A stretch of DNA of 64,000 nt from Macrocybe gigantea (Eukaryota; Basidiomycota; Agaricomycetes; Agaricales; Callistosporiaceae), in contig SJRY01000246.1 in assembly GCA_011319805.1 (NCBI GenBank), positions 62,001-126,000 on the forward strand, written 5' to 3'. Position 1 is the first letter of the stretch; each line of letters opens with the position of its first letter. A program made the position numbers and the translations under genes. Below the pieces are notes generated by a model. The model did no database searches. It had not been told where the DNA came from and worked only from the letters and a program-made list of their open reading frames with translations. Below, one piece after another: positions 48,233 to 59,639 of the stretch.

Positions 48233-51200
48233 ATGCGTTTCCTTCCGCGAGAGGCAGACAAGTTACTTCTTCATCAGGTTCTTTCCTTGTTACGTGTCTA
48301 CGCAAAGCAAGGCATTGATTCCGCATTTGTCGCGTATAGGCCGGATTTCTCGCGCAACAGCGTTTGGCCAGGGGTCTGAAGCTTAATTATACGGAAGCTC
48401 TGGCCCTCATAGCCAGCCAGCTTCACGAACGCATCCGAGATGGACAAAATAGCGTAGCTGAACTGATGCGGCACGGCAAAGACATGTTGGGCCGCCGTCA
48501 TGTGCTTCCGAGTGTGCCGAGCCTGCTGAAGGAAGTCATGGTAGAAGGCACCTTCAACGACGGGCAAGCGCATGTTCCCTGGGTTTACCTACATGTCCTA
48601 AAACGTCCAGAAAAGCGTATTCTTGGTGACCATCCATGACCCATATGCACTGAATCGGGCAATCTTGAAGCTGCATTATATGGCTCATTCCTCCCCATTC
48701 CGCGCAGTGACCTGTTCCCTCCATCCGATCCGGTCGACTTTGAACCGGAAAAGGCTCCAGGAGCTATCATAGCCAAGAAGGAAAGGATAATCATTAACCA
48801 AGGGAGGGAGCGTGTTCGGATTAGGGTTACGAACAACGGTGATCGACCCGTTCAAGTAAGTCCAGCAACCGGAACATCAGTTCCATCGACTAAACCTCCA
48901 CAAAACCTCTCCCGAATCAGGTCGGCTCTCATTATCATTTCATCGAAACAAACAAAGCGTTATCCTTCGACCGAGGAAAGGCGTACGGGAAACGACTTGA
49001 TATTCCTGCTGGGACAGCAGTCAGGTTTGAGCCAGGCGATGTGAAGACAATAACTCTCTGCGCGATCGCGGGTCACAAAATCATTTCCGGAGGCAATGGC
49101 CTCGCGTCAGGAAAAGTTGACATTGCGAGAATCGACGACATAGTCGAAGATCTGATCAAGCTTGGTTTCGGCCATACACCTGAACCAGGCACCCTTGAGA
49201 TTTCGGTCGACACAGACATGTCCAGAGAATCATACATTTCCATGTTTGGTCCAACTATCGGTGACAGGGTACGTCTTGGCGACACTAGCCTCTGGGTCGA
49301 GGTAGAATACGACAAGGTATTGTCTTGTTGTGCTTCGCTCTTTACCTTTCTTAGTGTTGTCTTTCCCTGAACCAGACGATTTATGGTGATGAAGTGAAGT
49401 TTGGAGGAGGCATGTCTAGGGATTGTTCATTCTACTTCTAGCTCTAGCTAAGCAGGATCCTTTCCAGGAAAAACTATACGAGAAGGGATGGGTCAAATGA
49501 CCGATCAACCGTCTGCGAGAACGCTTGATCTTGTCATCACAAATGCCCTGATCATTGACTGGTCTGGAATCTACAAGGTGAATACGCCGCGCCGTTCAGA
49601 TCTTTTACCTTGAAATAACCCGGATGTTGACAGGCGGACATTGGTGTCAAGGATGGAAAAATTGTAGGAATCGGGAAAGCAGGGAATCCCCATGTCATGG
49701 AAGGTGTCGACCCCGCGCTTTGGGTTGGGTCATCCACCGAAGTCATTGCCGGAGAGAAGCTCATCGTCACCGCCGGCGCGATCGACACGCACATCCATTA
49801 CATATGCCCCCAGCAGGTCGAGGAAGCTCTCGCGTCTGGGGTCACGACCATGCTAGGCGGAGGCACTGGCCCTGCAGCCGGGACACTCGCTACGACGTGC
49901 ACGCCGAGTCCGTTCTACATGAGACACATGCTTGCGGCAACTGATGCGTTGCCAATGAACTTTGCATTTACTGGAAAAGGTAATGACTCGGGGCCGAAGG
50001 CACTGGTGGACATCGTTACGGCAGGCGCTGCAGGCTTTAAGATTCATGAAGACTGGGGGGCGACGCCTGCTGCGATACGGAACTGTTTAGACGTCGCAGA
50101 CGAGTACGACGTGCAGGTACGTCAATCGTCTCGTCATGCCATGTAGAAATGGCCTGTTGGACCGTTTATCGATCAGGTCAGCATTCACACCGATACCCTA
50201 AATGAGAGTGGATTCGTCGAGAGTACGTGATGCCTTGATGCTGGGTATCGACCTTGTTTGCTCATCACCTAGGAAGGCACGATTGAAGCATTCGGCGGGC
50301 GCACTATCCACACCTATCATACCGAGGGTGCAGGTACGTATTTTGTAACGTCTTCCTGTCGGTGTCTTGAACAATTTCACAGGGGGTGGCCATGCGCCCG
50401 ACATTATCGTCGTCTGCGGGCTGGATCGTGTGTTGCCTTCGTCGACAAATCCGACGCGACCTTACGCCAAGAACACACTGGATGAACACCTCGATGTATG
50501 TGCCATTGCGTCAATCAGCGCGACGATCCACGTCTGACGATGTCCTCCAGATGTTGATGGTCTGCCACCACCTCGACAGGACGATCCCCGAAGATCTCGC
50601 CTTTGCAGAATCGAGAATCAGAGGTGAAACAGTAGCGGCGGAGGATGTCCTGCAAGACTCAGGCGCGATTTCGATGATCAGCTCCGATTCCCAGGCTATG
50701 GGACGCGTCGGAGAAGTTATCAGTAGGGCCTGGCGAACGGCGAGCAAAATGAGGGATTTCCGCGGTCCTCTCTCGTCGTTGGGCGATGATGCATACAGGG
50801 ACAATGCACGTGTAAAGCGGTATATCGCGAAGTACACAATCAATCCGTATGTCTTTCTGGCACACCTCTGCGCGACGGAGTCGGATTCATCCCATTTCTA
50901 TTGATTCAGTGCGATCACCCACGGGTTCAGTCACGTCGTTGGACAAGTTGCCGTCAATATGCTTGCCGACCTCGTGCTTTGGAAACCTGAGAACTTTGGG
51001 TCGAAGCCCGAACTGGTCCTCAAGTCAGGTGTCATTGTGTCTGCTCAGGTTCGTCCTGATTTTTTCTGTAACTTTCACTATTTCAAATACTCTGAGCGTC
51101 TTTCGCCGTCGTTTCTCTTTTCACTTTGTTTCTTTCTTATTCAAAATTCCCCTCTGTAGATGGGCGATCCCAATGGATCTATTGCCACTATCGAACCGAT

Positions 51201-51490
51201 CTACCCCAAGCCCATGTGGGGTTCGAAGGGAGGATCTGCAGCCTTGAACTCTGTGTCGTTCGTTTCCGCAGTCTCGATTTCATCTGGCACTATACAAACA
51301 TACAATCTCTCCAAAAGAGTTGAAGCGGTGAAGAACTGTCGCTACGTGACAAAGAAGGACATGAAATGGAACGATGTGACTCCCAACATGACGGTCGATC
51401 CGGAATCATACGAAGTCCGCGCAGATGGAGTGCTCCAAACGGTGCCCCCGCGACAGCGCTACCGCTTACCCGAGCTTACAACATCTTTGA
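48233..51490 (+). CDS. URE1: Urease, fused gamma-beta-alpha type, nickel enzyme
   Basis: Hydrolyses urea to ammonia and carbamate. Thirteen exons from 48233-48277 to 51160-51490, about 838 residues, the usual fungal length. Gamma part: [26 protein letters not shown]. Beta part: [22 protein letters not shown]. Alpha part has all active-site elements: HIHYICPQQ, the carbamylated Lys in [36 protein letters not shown], the flap His in MVCHHLD and the Asp in SSDSQAMGR. Introns 48564-48615 and 49410-49467 must be GC-AG to keep the frame. One base is missing near 48648 (HDPYA to [10 protein letters not shown]) and one in CCCCC at 51445-51449; a T short at 51486-51488 would restore the stop after AYNIF. 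Accessory UreD/F/G genes are not nearby. Confidence 0.95.
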
Positions 51491-51589
51491 GCATTCTATA
51501 CCTCCAATGTATTTCTATTCATGGTATTGGTGTATGATACATAGTAAAAAAAAAAGCCATGCTAGAATCTGTTCTATCATTGTGGAGAG

Positions 51590-52865
51590 TCAAAAGAGGC
51601 TAGAGCCAGTCATCTCAGACAGTTCGCTCATGTCCAAGATCAGGATATCACCTTCTCTGTCACCTGTATCATCGACTTCATCAAAGTCATCGAGGTCACG
51701 CAGCGTAGGGGTATCAAGGAGGTTCGCGTCAGGGTCGCGGTTCTCCTTCACAGCAGCCGTTTCATTCAGGCCGACGATCGGGGGCGAGGCAAGGATGTAG
51801 TTGCGGAGCACGAGGAGCTTCTTCAACAAGGAGTCGCGTCGACACTGCGTGCAGTGTCTGATGGTCTTGCTCAAGTACGCCTCCGTCGATGTTTGCGATT
51901 GCATGAGGTCGCGCACCGCCAATTCGCAGTCTCTGAAAGAATCGCGGTGTTCGTAAGATAATCCAGATGCCAGAGGACAGTAACCAGAGATCTTGGAGAT
52001 GGGAAATTTTTTAAGGAAGCATGAGCTTACCGTCGCTTGCGCAGTGGCATGACACAGAGCGGGTTCCGATACCGCGAGCTTGGCAAGCGTATCTCCCGGA
52101 TGGTCCATACCTGGGGAGGTAACTGTTCTCGAAGAGGATTGAGCATTGAAATCAAACACGGCGAACGCGGATTCCTGCTCTTGTTCCCATTTAATGCGCC
52201 CAAGATCGCTTTGCCGTTCTGCCACTCTTCGACAGAGGTCAGAAACTGCCCTTTCGCGAGATCTTTACGAGGCGGGTCGGGCGGATCCGCCGCGGAGCTG
52301 GGTTGCACGCGTTTGCGCCGTTCGGCGCGTTCCTGAGGTGGGTGTGTCGAAGATGTCGATGGGCTCGCGAAAGTGGGTCTGGGCCGGCGACTGGAGTGCT
52401 TGGCAAGTCCAGGCGGATCTGCGATGCGCGTGCTGACGGAGAACGAGGTGGGTGGGCTCTTGGACGATGAACCGGGTGGCGGCGAGATTTGCCAAAGATC
52501 CGGTGGCGGTGTCCTTACATGCGGGATCTTCACACGGAGCGGGTGATTGGAGATGCATCCGTGGTTCTTGAGGGACGTGGAGGGGGCGGAGAATAGAGGC
52601 ATGGTTGGTACGAGTGTCACGACTTCGTGCATGGTCAAATCTGCGAAGGTATCGATATCAGAAAAAAGGTAACCGCCACATTCAAGAAACTGACTTACAA
52701 AGCTGTTGGCAAGAGAACCCTTGGAATGCTGTGGGGTGGTGTCAAGGCCTGTGGAGATTGGACAGGTTTTAATCCTAGGCGATGTGGGCCGCGATAGAAC
52801 AAGAGCGCCGCGGAGTCGAGTCGGGTTCAAATTACACCAGACTTGATCAGCAGCTGCGCCCACAT
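51590..52865 (-). CDS. Orphan protein with coiled coil and acidic tail, apparent frameshift
   Basis: Exons about 52865-52838, 52728-52699, 52640-52031 and about 51930-51590. The start gives MWAQLLIKSAFQGFSCQQLYL. Then follow a Ser/Pro-rich disordered stretch, a basic segment (ERAERRKRV), and a helical block readable only after one extra base at TTT 52264-52266: AVSDLCRRVAERQSDLGRIKWEQEQE. The last exon is helical then very acidic (RDLDDFDEVDDTGDREGD), ending GSSLF. The join into the last exon is also one base out of phase. No family is recognised; the layout suggests a nuclear scaffold or regulator. It converges on urease with about 100 bp between stops. Confidence 0.55.
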
Positions 52866-53567
52866 ACCGACTTTAACTCCTGATCGACAAACGAGACACG
52901 AAGCAGACAGGACGGTGGAGATCGTGACGGAATGGAGAGTCGATGTCCAAAAAGCAGAGACGACGGACTTTGATTCGGTGTCGTTTATAGAACGCATTCA
53001 CGGAGACATAAACGAGAACGCCATAGAACAAAAAGAAAGGGGACCGGATATGGCAGAACTTGGCGTCCTGCATCTCTTTGTATGAGGAGGCCTGCCGGTA
53101 GCGCCCCTTCGGCTGTATGACTCAACATGAGGCAGGATAGTCGCAAGAATCTCCGAGCAGGGTTATCCTTTACGGTATATGGGCTCAGGTGCAGCTCTAG
53201 ACATGCGTCAAGATGCGGAGAACGCGCGCCAATGTTCCTAACCGGGGCACGCTGTGGGGGCTCGGGAACCTCCAGGGAATTGTGTACGTCGTTTGACAGA
53301 GGCTGGGATGGAATTTCAAAAATGCAGTCCCACGGCGGTGACAAACAATCAAATGTTTCGCCACGCAACGTTGTTCTTGCGTGGTAAGTATGGCAAGACA
53401 CCCCATTGAGATACTGGCCATTTGTTCTATGGAAAGCTCCGTTTAGATTATTCCCGTATTATAGTAATCTGTCGCAATTAAATAGCTAAAAATATAGGCT
53501 AGAGATCATGAAATATTATACCATCATGAGGCTACATGCACACAAGTTCGTCGAAGTCGTAGCAGGT
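52866..53567. other. Intergenic region, no gene seen
   Basis: About 700 bp, promoter side of the 51590-52865 gene and 3' side of the next minus-strand gene. Only short frames. Confidence 0.35.
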
Positions 53568-54457
53568 TCATTGCATAATTAAGAACGATGTCTCGTGGTC
53601 GGCGACAGGAGCATCTTTGAGATTGCGTAAAACTTTTGCTGCACGAGCTGTGGGCCGATCATGCGGACCGTAGTGAGAGTCCCAGGCACCACGTTCCTCC
53701 GCCTCGCGCCCACAAATCGGAATAGGCGACGGCAGGAAGTAGAGCAATGCGTCGCCTTTGGACTGATCCCATGCAGGGTCGACTGTGAAATATATAGCAG
53801 ATCCCGAAGATTCCGTCACGATACCATCCTTAGGAAGGCATGGGGGTGGTTTTGTACATATCCATTGCGACATGCCGGCGGAAAGCGATGGAGGGAGATC
53901 TGGAATAGGAAGGCGATGAGCATGAGGGCGTTCAAGCCCTTCGCAGCGAAGATTTGGCGAGGACCGGGTTTTGGCAGGCAGTATCTTGAACTTCCTGGAC
54001 TTTTTTTTGTTCAACTTCGAAGGATTCACCTCGTCCTCTGGCGCAACCAAAGTGTCTTCGGACGGTGTATTCATCCAAGCCTTCCTATAAGGTATGAATA
54101 AGAATCAAAACGAACTACGAGACAAAAAAAAAAAAGCCAACTTGGACCCGAAGATTGCCCAACGTTTTAAATTCAAAGTGCGAGACACTCGCATCTGGCT
54201 GTGGTATGCTGTGGTATTCTCCTGAGAGATAGACGACACTGAAGGACTACGGGGCCACGACACACTGTTCTCTTCACAGACCGACGAGCCAGGACTCTGT
54301 TGGGGTAAATCAGCGTGCTACTACCAAACTCCAGCTGCAATGATATAGCGCCTACCTGCCATGGTCCGCACCAATTATCGTAATCCGCGCTCGAGTTCTC
54401 GGACTGCATCTTGAGGTCAGAAAGAGGATTCCTTTCAGAGTAGAATCTATTTTTCAT
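53568..54457 (-). CDS. Orphan protein, three exons
   Basis: Exons 54457-54356, 54296-54142 and 54084-53568, with phases consistent, giving 257 residues from the in-frame ATG at 54457. The middle exon is Ser-rich (SWPRSPSVSSISQENT). The last exon opens with AWMNTPSEDTLVAPEDEVN, then a Lys-rich stretch (KLNKKKSRKFKIL), Pro-rich sequence, and a possibly folded C-terminus with AIYFTVDPAWDQSKGDALLYFLPSPIP. No signal peptide or membrane helix. The frame is open upstream, so one more 5' exon may exist (an ATG-containing open stretch lies at 54480-54640 in another frame). No family recognised. Confidence 0.55.
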
Positions 54458-55208
54458 GGCCCAATAGGAGTGGTATGAAGATCGTGGAGATTCTGGCGTC
54501 AATAGGTCGAGTTGACACGAAATCAAGACTCGAGGACGAGGGATTTCGGGGCCACGAGCAGCGGACAGGCAACGCAGGATGTGGTGGACTGAAAGGGGCT
54601 GGAAAAGAATCGAACACCACTGCTACGAGCTTGTTCGAAGTCATGGAACAATGGGAGGGCTTTGCACCATGACGGCCAAAGGTAGCAAGAGCCGCTATCA
54701 CGTGCGGCTCCTTCCTCTGAAAAAAGCTGTTCGGACAAAAGCTCGAGCCGCGCTGAGCTCGGGTCTTCGCAGGACGGCTATAACCGAACCTATAGACCCT
54801 AGCAGGGCAGGAAAATTTGGGACTAGAAGCCGTACCATAGAATGAATTGCAGCGTGGTCTGGGATCTCCACGAGGCCTACCTAGGCAAAAAAAATATGCA
54901 TGCCCCATTCTGGTAAAGACATCCCCAGGACTGCCCGGATATGATCAGTCGACGTTCGGAGCCTTTAAAACATAGGTCAAGAGAGTTCCGCCGCGGCGTC
55001 ATCGGCAGCGCTGAGCTGCAAAAGAAGGGAAAAAAAAGTCGGGTCACGGAAACCTTTGAATTCAATGATCATGGCGCTTTTTTTTGAGATTCCCACGCGC
55101 TTCAAAATCCATGCTCAGTCTATTCCTCAACGAGTCTGCCGGACTTGCTCGAGTGGCTCGTCCATCTCGACTATACATTTACAGACATCCAATCTGTTAG
55201 CCCTCTCC
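54458..55208. other. Divergent intergenic region
   Basis: About 750 bp between a minus-strand orphan gene and the plus-strand DENN gene. It may hold a further 5' exon of the orphan gene. Short frames on both strands; no RNA gene seen. Confidence 0.35.
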
Positions 55209-57465
55209 ATGCGCAAGGCCGATTTGACACTCGACGAACCACTGGAAGTGGACATCGGCGACAGCAGCCCGTACCTGACTGTATCACTAACCCCAGGAAG
55301 CTCGAGGACGTCGTCTACTGACGAGAGCTTGGCGACACCCACTCCATACCGATCCGATATACTCTCCAACAGTGATGCCTCTGGGATCCAACCAAGTCTA
55401 TCCAGAAAAAAGAGCTTTGGGACAATGAGAGTCACATCAGAATCATTCCCAGACCTTGCCAAACCTGCCCGGCCCCTGTCGCTGTATCGATCATTTACAC
55501 TCCCAAGGTGTTCCAGTTGGAGGAGAGGTCAAAGGAGCGCATCTCCACATTGAATGGGCTTGACGTGACTCCTGATGTCCGTGAAAAGATCATGCGATGG
55601 ATTCTGGGAGTTGCCATTGGTATGTGTCTGCGTTCTAAAAACCGCCAGCCTCCATTCCTAATTCATACAATAGTGAATTTTGACGTTGACGAAGGCCCTG
55701 TCGTTGATGGTGTCTATCCTCCCTGTGTCTTGCTCCCATCTGAGTCCGAAAGCATGTTGGTGTACTTTTAACCTTATGGTCGCCCATAGCTGATTGTTCT
55801 GCGATCGACAGCGCGTTTGCATCATTTCCGGATTCCGCTCAGTTTGATCAGGGTTCGCAGGTCCACTCCTTCCGTATTCGTGAGCAGCTGCCATCCACGC
55901 CTACGGGCAAAAGACCACTGATGAGAGATGGCTTCATCTACGGATATTCGTATTTTACTCAGAGGAGAGATGTTACGTCAAAACGGGGCTACAAACAGGT
56001 CTGTCAATACTTCACCGAGTCATTTAGATGTCCATTCATAATATGCTTGTGTAGGCATCAGTCGTTATTCTTACTCAACACCAGTATCCATCCTTCTTTT
56101 CGAAATTGGTCTCCATACTCGGACCACTCTACCAGAACCACGGAACGCCTATGCTTGAAGCGGCTTGTCACAATATTGCAACATGGTAAGTATGAATTCT
56201 GTCCTCGTCAACCTATATTTTGACTCGGAAATTGAGGCGTGACCCGACACCTGGTCAGGAATTGGAACTGGGATTCCTTGGCTCAGTGTTGCAATTGTCC
56301 ATACCAAATTCTTTAAACGAGCAGCAGATGACACACGCTGTGCCCTTACGCGATTCTGGACTACAGGTATGGAATGTGGATGTACCTTTACCTTTTTTTT
56401 TGGTTTACGCGGTACAATCAGATCCTAGCCTTGAGTCCTCCTCTACAACCACCGCCCGTCATCTTGTTCGAATCGGCGCTATCCCATCTTTGGTCCCTTT
56501 GGGAATGCCTCGTTCTTTGCGAGCCAATCCTTGTGTTCGGTTCATCTCCTGCACAAACGAGCCAAGCAATATGGTGGTTACGCAGTCTTTTGCGACCAGT
56601 AGGTCTAGACTTTTTGTTGCCGTCCGTCCTCATGTTCACGATTGCATAGCTTCCGCTAGCTTGCGATATCCGGCCCTACTTTACGATGCAGGACGCTGAT
56701 CATCTCTCATTGGTCAACAAACTTCCACCGAAGGCTGGCCTTTTGTTGGGTGTCACCAACCCGTTTTTTGAAAAGTCATGCTCTCACTGGCCCCACGTGT
56801 TGAGCCTCGGCCGCCGCAGACTGTGGGTGCCGCCCTGTCCTGTGAGGCATGTTGGCTGACCCTGATGCCGCAGTGTGTCGTCTGGGCTCAAGTCGCCGTC
56901 GAGCGCCGCCATGGCTGGCCCTCCTCCGGGGTGGAAGACCAAAACTCACAAGCGTTACATATCGAAAGACCGGGCGCTGCTCAAACAGGTGGAAAATGCT
57001 TTCTTTGCGGACGACAGGACCAGTAAGTGTCGTGCCATATGATACCGTCGGTTTCGTTTTCTGATGAGCGTACCTTGCAGAGCTGGAAGTATCTCTAGCT
57101 CTTCATCGACATTTCAGCTCACGGACAACTGAACTAATAACGCCATTGGCACGATACCTGAATACTCTTATACCCTCTCCAACCGAGGTCGCCCGCGCAC
57201 GAACCTCTGGACATACCCTTCGTCTCAAAACATTTAATATTGCAAACTTTTTATCTTCACTCAAATCTCACGGGAGTACGCTGCCGTTTCGCTCGACAAG
57301 CAAACGGACAGAGTTCTATGAAAGGTGCGCTTGTCTTAGATTGAAAGCATTTGAAGTATGACAGAGCTTTGTAGGTGGTTGAAAACACCAGCTTTCGGTC
57401 TGTGGCTCGCGGAACAAGAGCAGATCGTACATGGCGTTCTAGAGAAGAACATTGGCAGGATCTAA
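55209..57465 (+). CDS. DENN domain protein, DENND6/FAM116-like, one apparent frameshift
   Basis: Ten exons: 55209-55619, 55674-55755, 55812-55998, 56055-56185, 56237-56366, 56422-56598, 56650-56822, 56874-57022, 57081-57324 and 57375-57465, about 591 residues. After a Ser-rich N-terminus the uDENN/cDENN pattern is clear: VNFDVDEGPVVDGVYPPC, IAFASFPDS, HSFRIRE, GYSYFTQRRDVTSKRGYKQ, SVVILTQ, ESALSHLWSLWECLVLCEPILVF, DIRPYFTMQD, GVTNPFFEKS-WPHVL, HKRYISKDRALLK, and WLKTPAFGLWL at the end. DENND6 proteins are exchange factors for Rab GTPases of the endosome/recycling route. The GG at 55507-55508 is one base short before VFQLEERSKER; exon 1 phase fits only with the base restored. Confidence 0.9.
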
Positions 57466-57953
57466 TGATTACGATATCACACTCGCGTCATCTTCTGTAT
57501 CGCTTATGTAATTGTTGTGTACATGGGCCTTATTCGCAAATAACAGCATACAATCCGTGGATAAATAAATATCTTGCTGAGCGTCTTGCTCGACAATTTA
57601 TTGCTCTTCTCGCTCCCATTCTCTGCTCGTCGTCGCGCCCGTTTTGTGCTGTATCATCTGTATTCGAAACTGAAGGACATTGTACAAGATTCATACCCTG
57701 TATCTCTAACTGCCTGTAAGATCCTTTTCCGTCTGTTTCGCTGATTCACTGTAGAGCGCCTAGCCCTGTATATCTGATCTGTGCGGGGATCTTGTGTTGT
57801 CCTAAAGCCCTTTTTGCTGTCGTCGTTACTCAAAAATAACCGTGTGTTCTCCCTCGACTTCAGAAATCATAAAAGTTTTTCGAGTATTGCACAACTTGGG
57901 AAGTCATTCGTCAACAGCTTTTACGTGTCTGAGTCGCCACCGGTGCACCATCA
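57466..57953 (+). other. Intergenic region before the RRM gene
   Basis: About 490 bp between two plus-strand genes: DENN gene 3' UTR, then the RRM gene promoter. Nothing else is seen. Confidence 0.4.
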
Positions 57954-59503
57954 ATGCCTCAAGCAGATGATTATGACCTTTATGGAGAGGAGCATGGCCA
58001 GCGACAGGAGGTGGGTGCCAACTTTACAGCTTTATGCGCTTCAATAGAATGCCCGACTCATGTATTAATCTCCCAAGCATCCTGGGCGCCAAAGTCAGCA
58101 ACCTCAGGGAGTCTCAACCGTGACGAGCAACGTTGAGCCTAGCGTCGGCGACAAACGACCTAGAGAGGAGGAGCCATCCGACTTGGTCTCAGCTAGTAAC
58201 GTCTCTCAGCAACAGCAGTCGAGCTCGATGACGACGCCAGGACAAATGAACGTGAATTATGGTTCGCCCATGGGCATGGGCATGGGTGCTGCAGGCGGTC
58301 AGATGATGAACAACGGTATGGGGATGAATACGGTTAATGATGCGCTGTATATCGGTGACTTGCAATGGGTCCGTTTGTCCTGTCGTTTAGGTTCATGTGT
58401 CTGTCGTTCTGAGATTGATTCTTTTTCCCCTGTTCGATGTCTCTTTTTCCCTTCTTTCCTCCTGCAGTGGACCACGGATGAAGACTTGCGGCAAGTCGCG
58501 TTGAGTCTTGGAATCGACATCGATCACAAGGACATCACCTTCTCGGAGCACAAGGTGAACGGGAAGAGCAAAGGGTAAAGGCTCTGTTTGACATCCTTTC
58601 GCGGTTTTTGATGCGATCACTATTATCTAGCATCGCATGGATTGATTGCCACAGCTATGAAAACGCTTCAATAATAAAAAACTGGTTCGACAACAAGTAC
58701 GCCGCTGTCTCTTGTGCGATCTCAACCCTGACTTTGGTCATTTTTAATTTAGTGAATTTCAAAATCGACGAGCGACTGCCACGTTCACGAGCTCTTCTCT
58801 AGGAAATCCTTTCCGGACGTTGCCAAAAGGTCAGTAATAGACTGGTTTCGATCCATGCAATTAGAGCGGTCTAATAAAACTTTGTCGTTTGCAGAACCTC
58901 CTCCTCGGGATAGATCGCAGCACGGCCCGATGGGCATGCAGGGCGGCCCAGGCACGATGAGTCGGGGCGGAGGTCAAAGTGGTTTCCGCGGCGGAATGGG
59001 CAACATGGGTATGATGGGCGCCATGCGAGGCGCCATGATGGGAGGGGGGATGATGCGGGGCGGCATGATGGGCGGTAACATGGGCATGGGCATGGGCGGA
59101 GCTGGGTTCATGGGAGCAGGCGGTTTTGGCGGCGGCGGTTTCGCCGGTGGACGCGGTGGTATGATTCCTCAAGGTCCGAGAGGCGGCATGATGGGCGGTG
59201 GACGTGGAGGCATGATGGGTGGTATGGGTACGAATTTCTAAACTCCTAGGCTACGACGGAACCATGTTTTGCTTACGTCTGTGTTTCCTTCTTTTTTTTT
59301 TTTCTCTCTCTTTATTTTTTTGGATCCGCGTATCGTTCTTTCGTCTTTCAGGCATGGGTATGGGTACCATGGCGAACGGAGGAATGGGTGGGGCGGCCTT
59401 TGGTATGCAAGGCCACTTTAATCCCGCGTTCATGCAAAGCGCCCATGGCCAAGCTGTACCCGACGGCCCACGGAAGCGCACTCGAACCGACGAAGCCAGC
59501 TGA
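57954..59503 (+). CDS. RRM protein, CFIm68/CPSF6-like 3'-end processing factor
   Basis: Seven exons: 57954-58010, 58078-58368, 58468-58574, 58631-58696, 58753-58829, 58895-59227 and 59352-59503, giving 360 residues with exact phases. A short acidic N-terminus ([14 protein letters not shown]) and a Gln/Met/Gly-rich linker lead to one RRM with the CPSF6 pattern: [36 protein letters not shown], and [16 protein letters not shown]-type aromatic positions are Tyr-Ile-Gly and Ile-Ala-Trp. [14 protein letters not shown] follows, then 140 residues of Gly/Met repeats (GGMM, GMGM) and a basic end ([11 protein letters not shown]). CFIm binds UGUA and helps choose poly(A) sites; this assignment rests on the RRM sequence. 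Confidence 0.88.
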
Positions 59504-59639
59504 CCCCGTTTCTAAATCCCCGACTCCCGATTATTGTCAAAGCGATTCCACTTCTATAACGTTAACGTATCAATACGAGTAATTATACACAATTTTTTTT
59601 TCTACTGCTCAAACTGAGAGTTGTGGAGTGCAATGCCCT

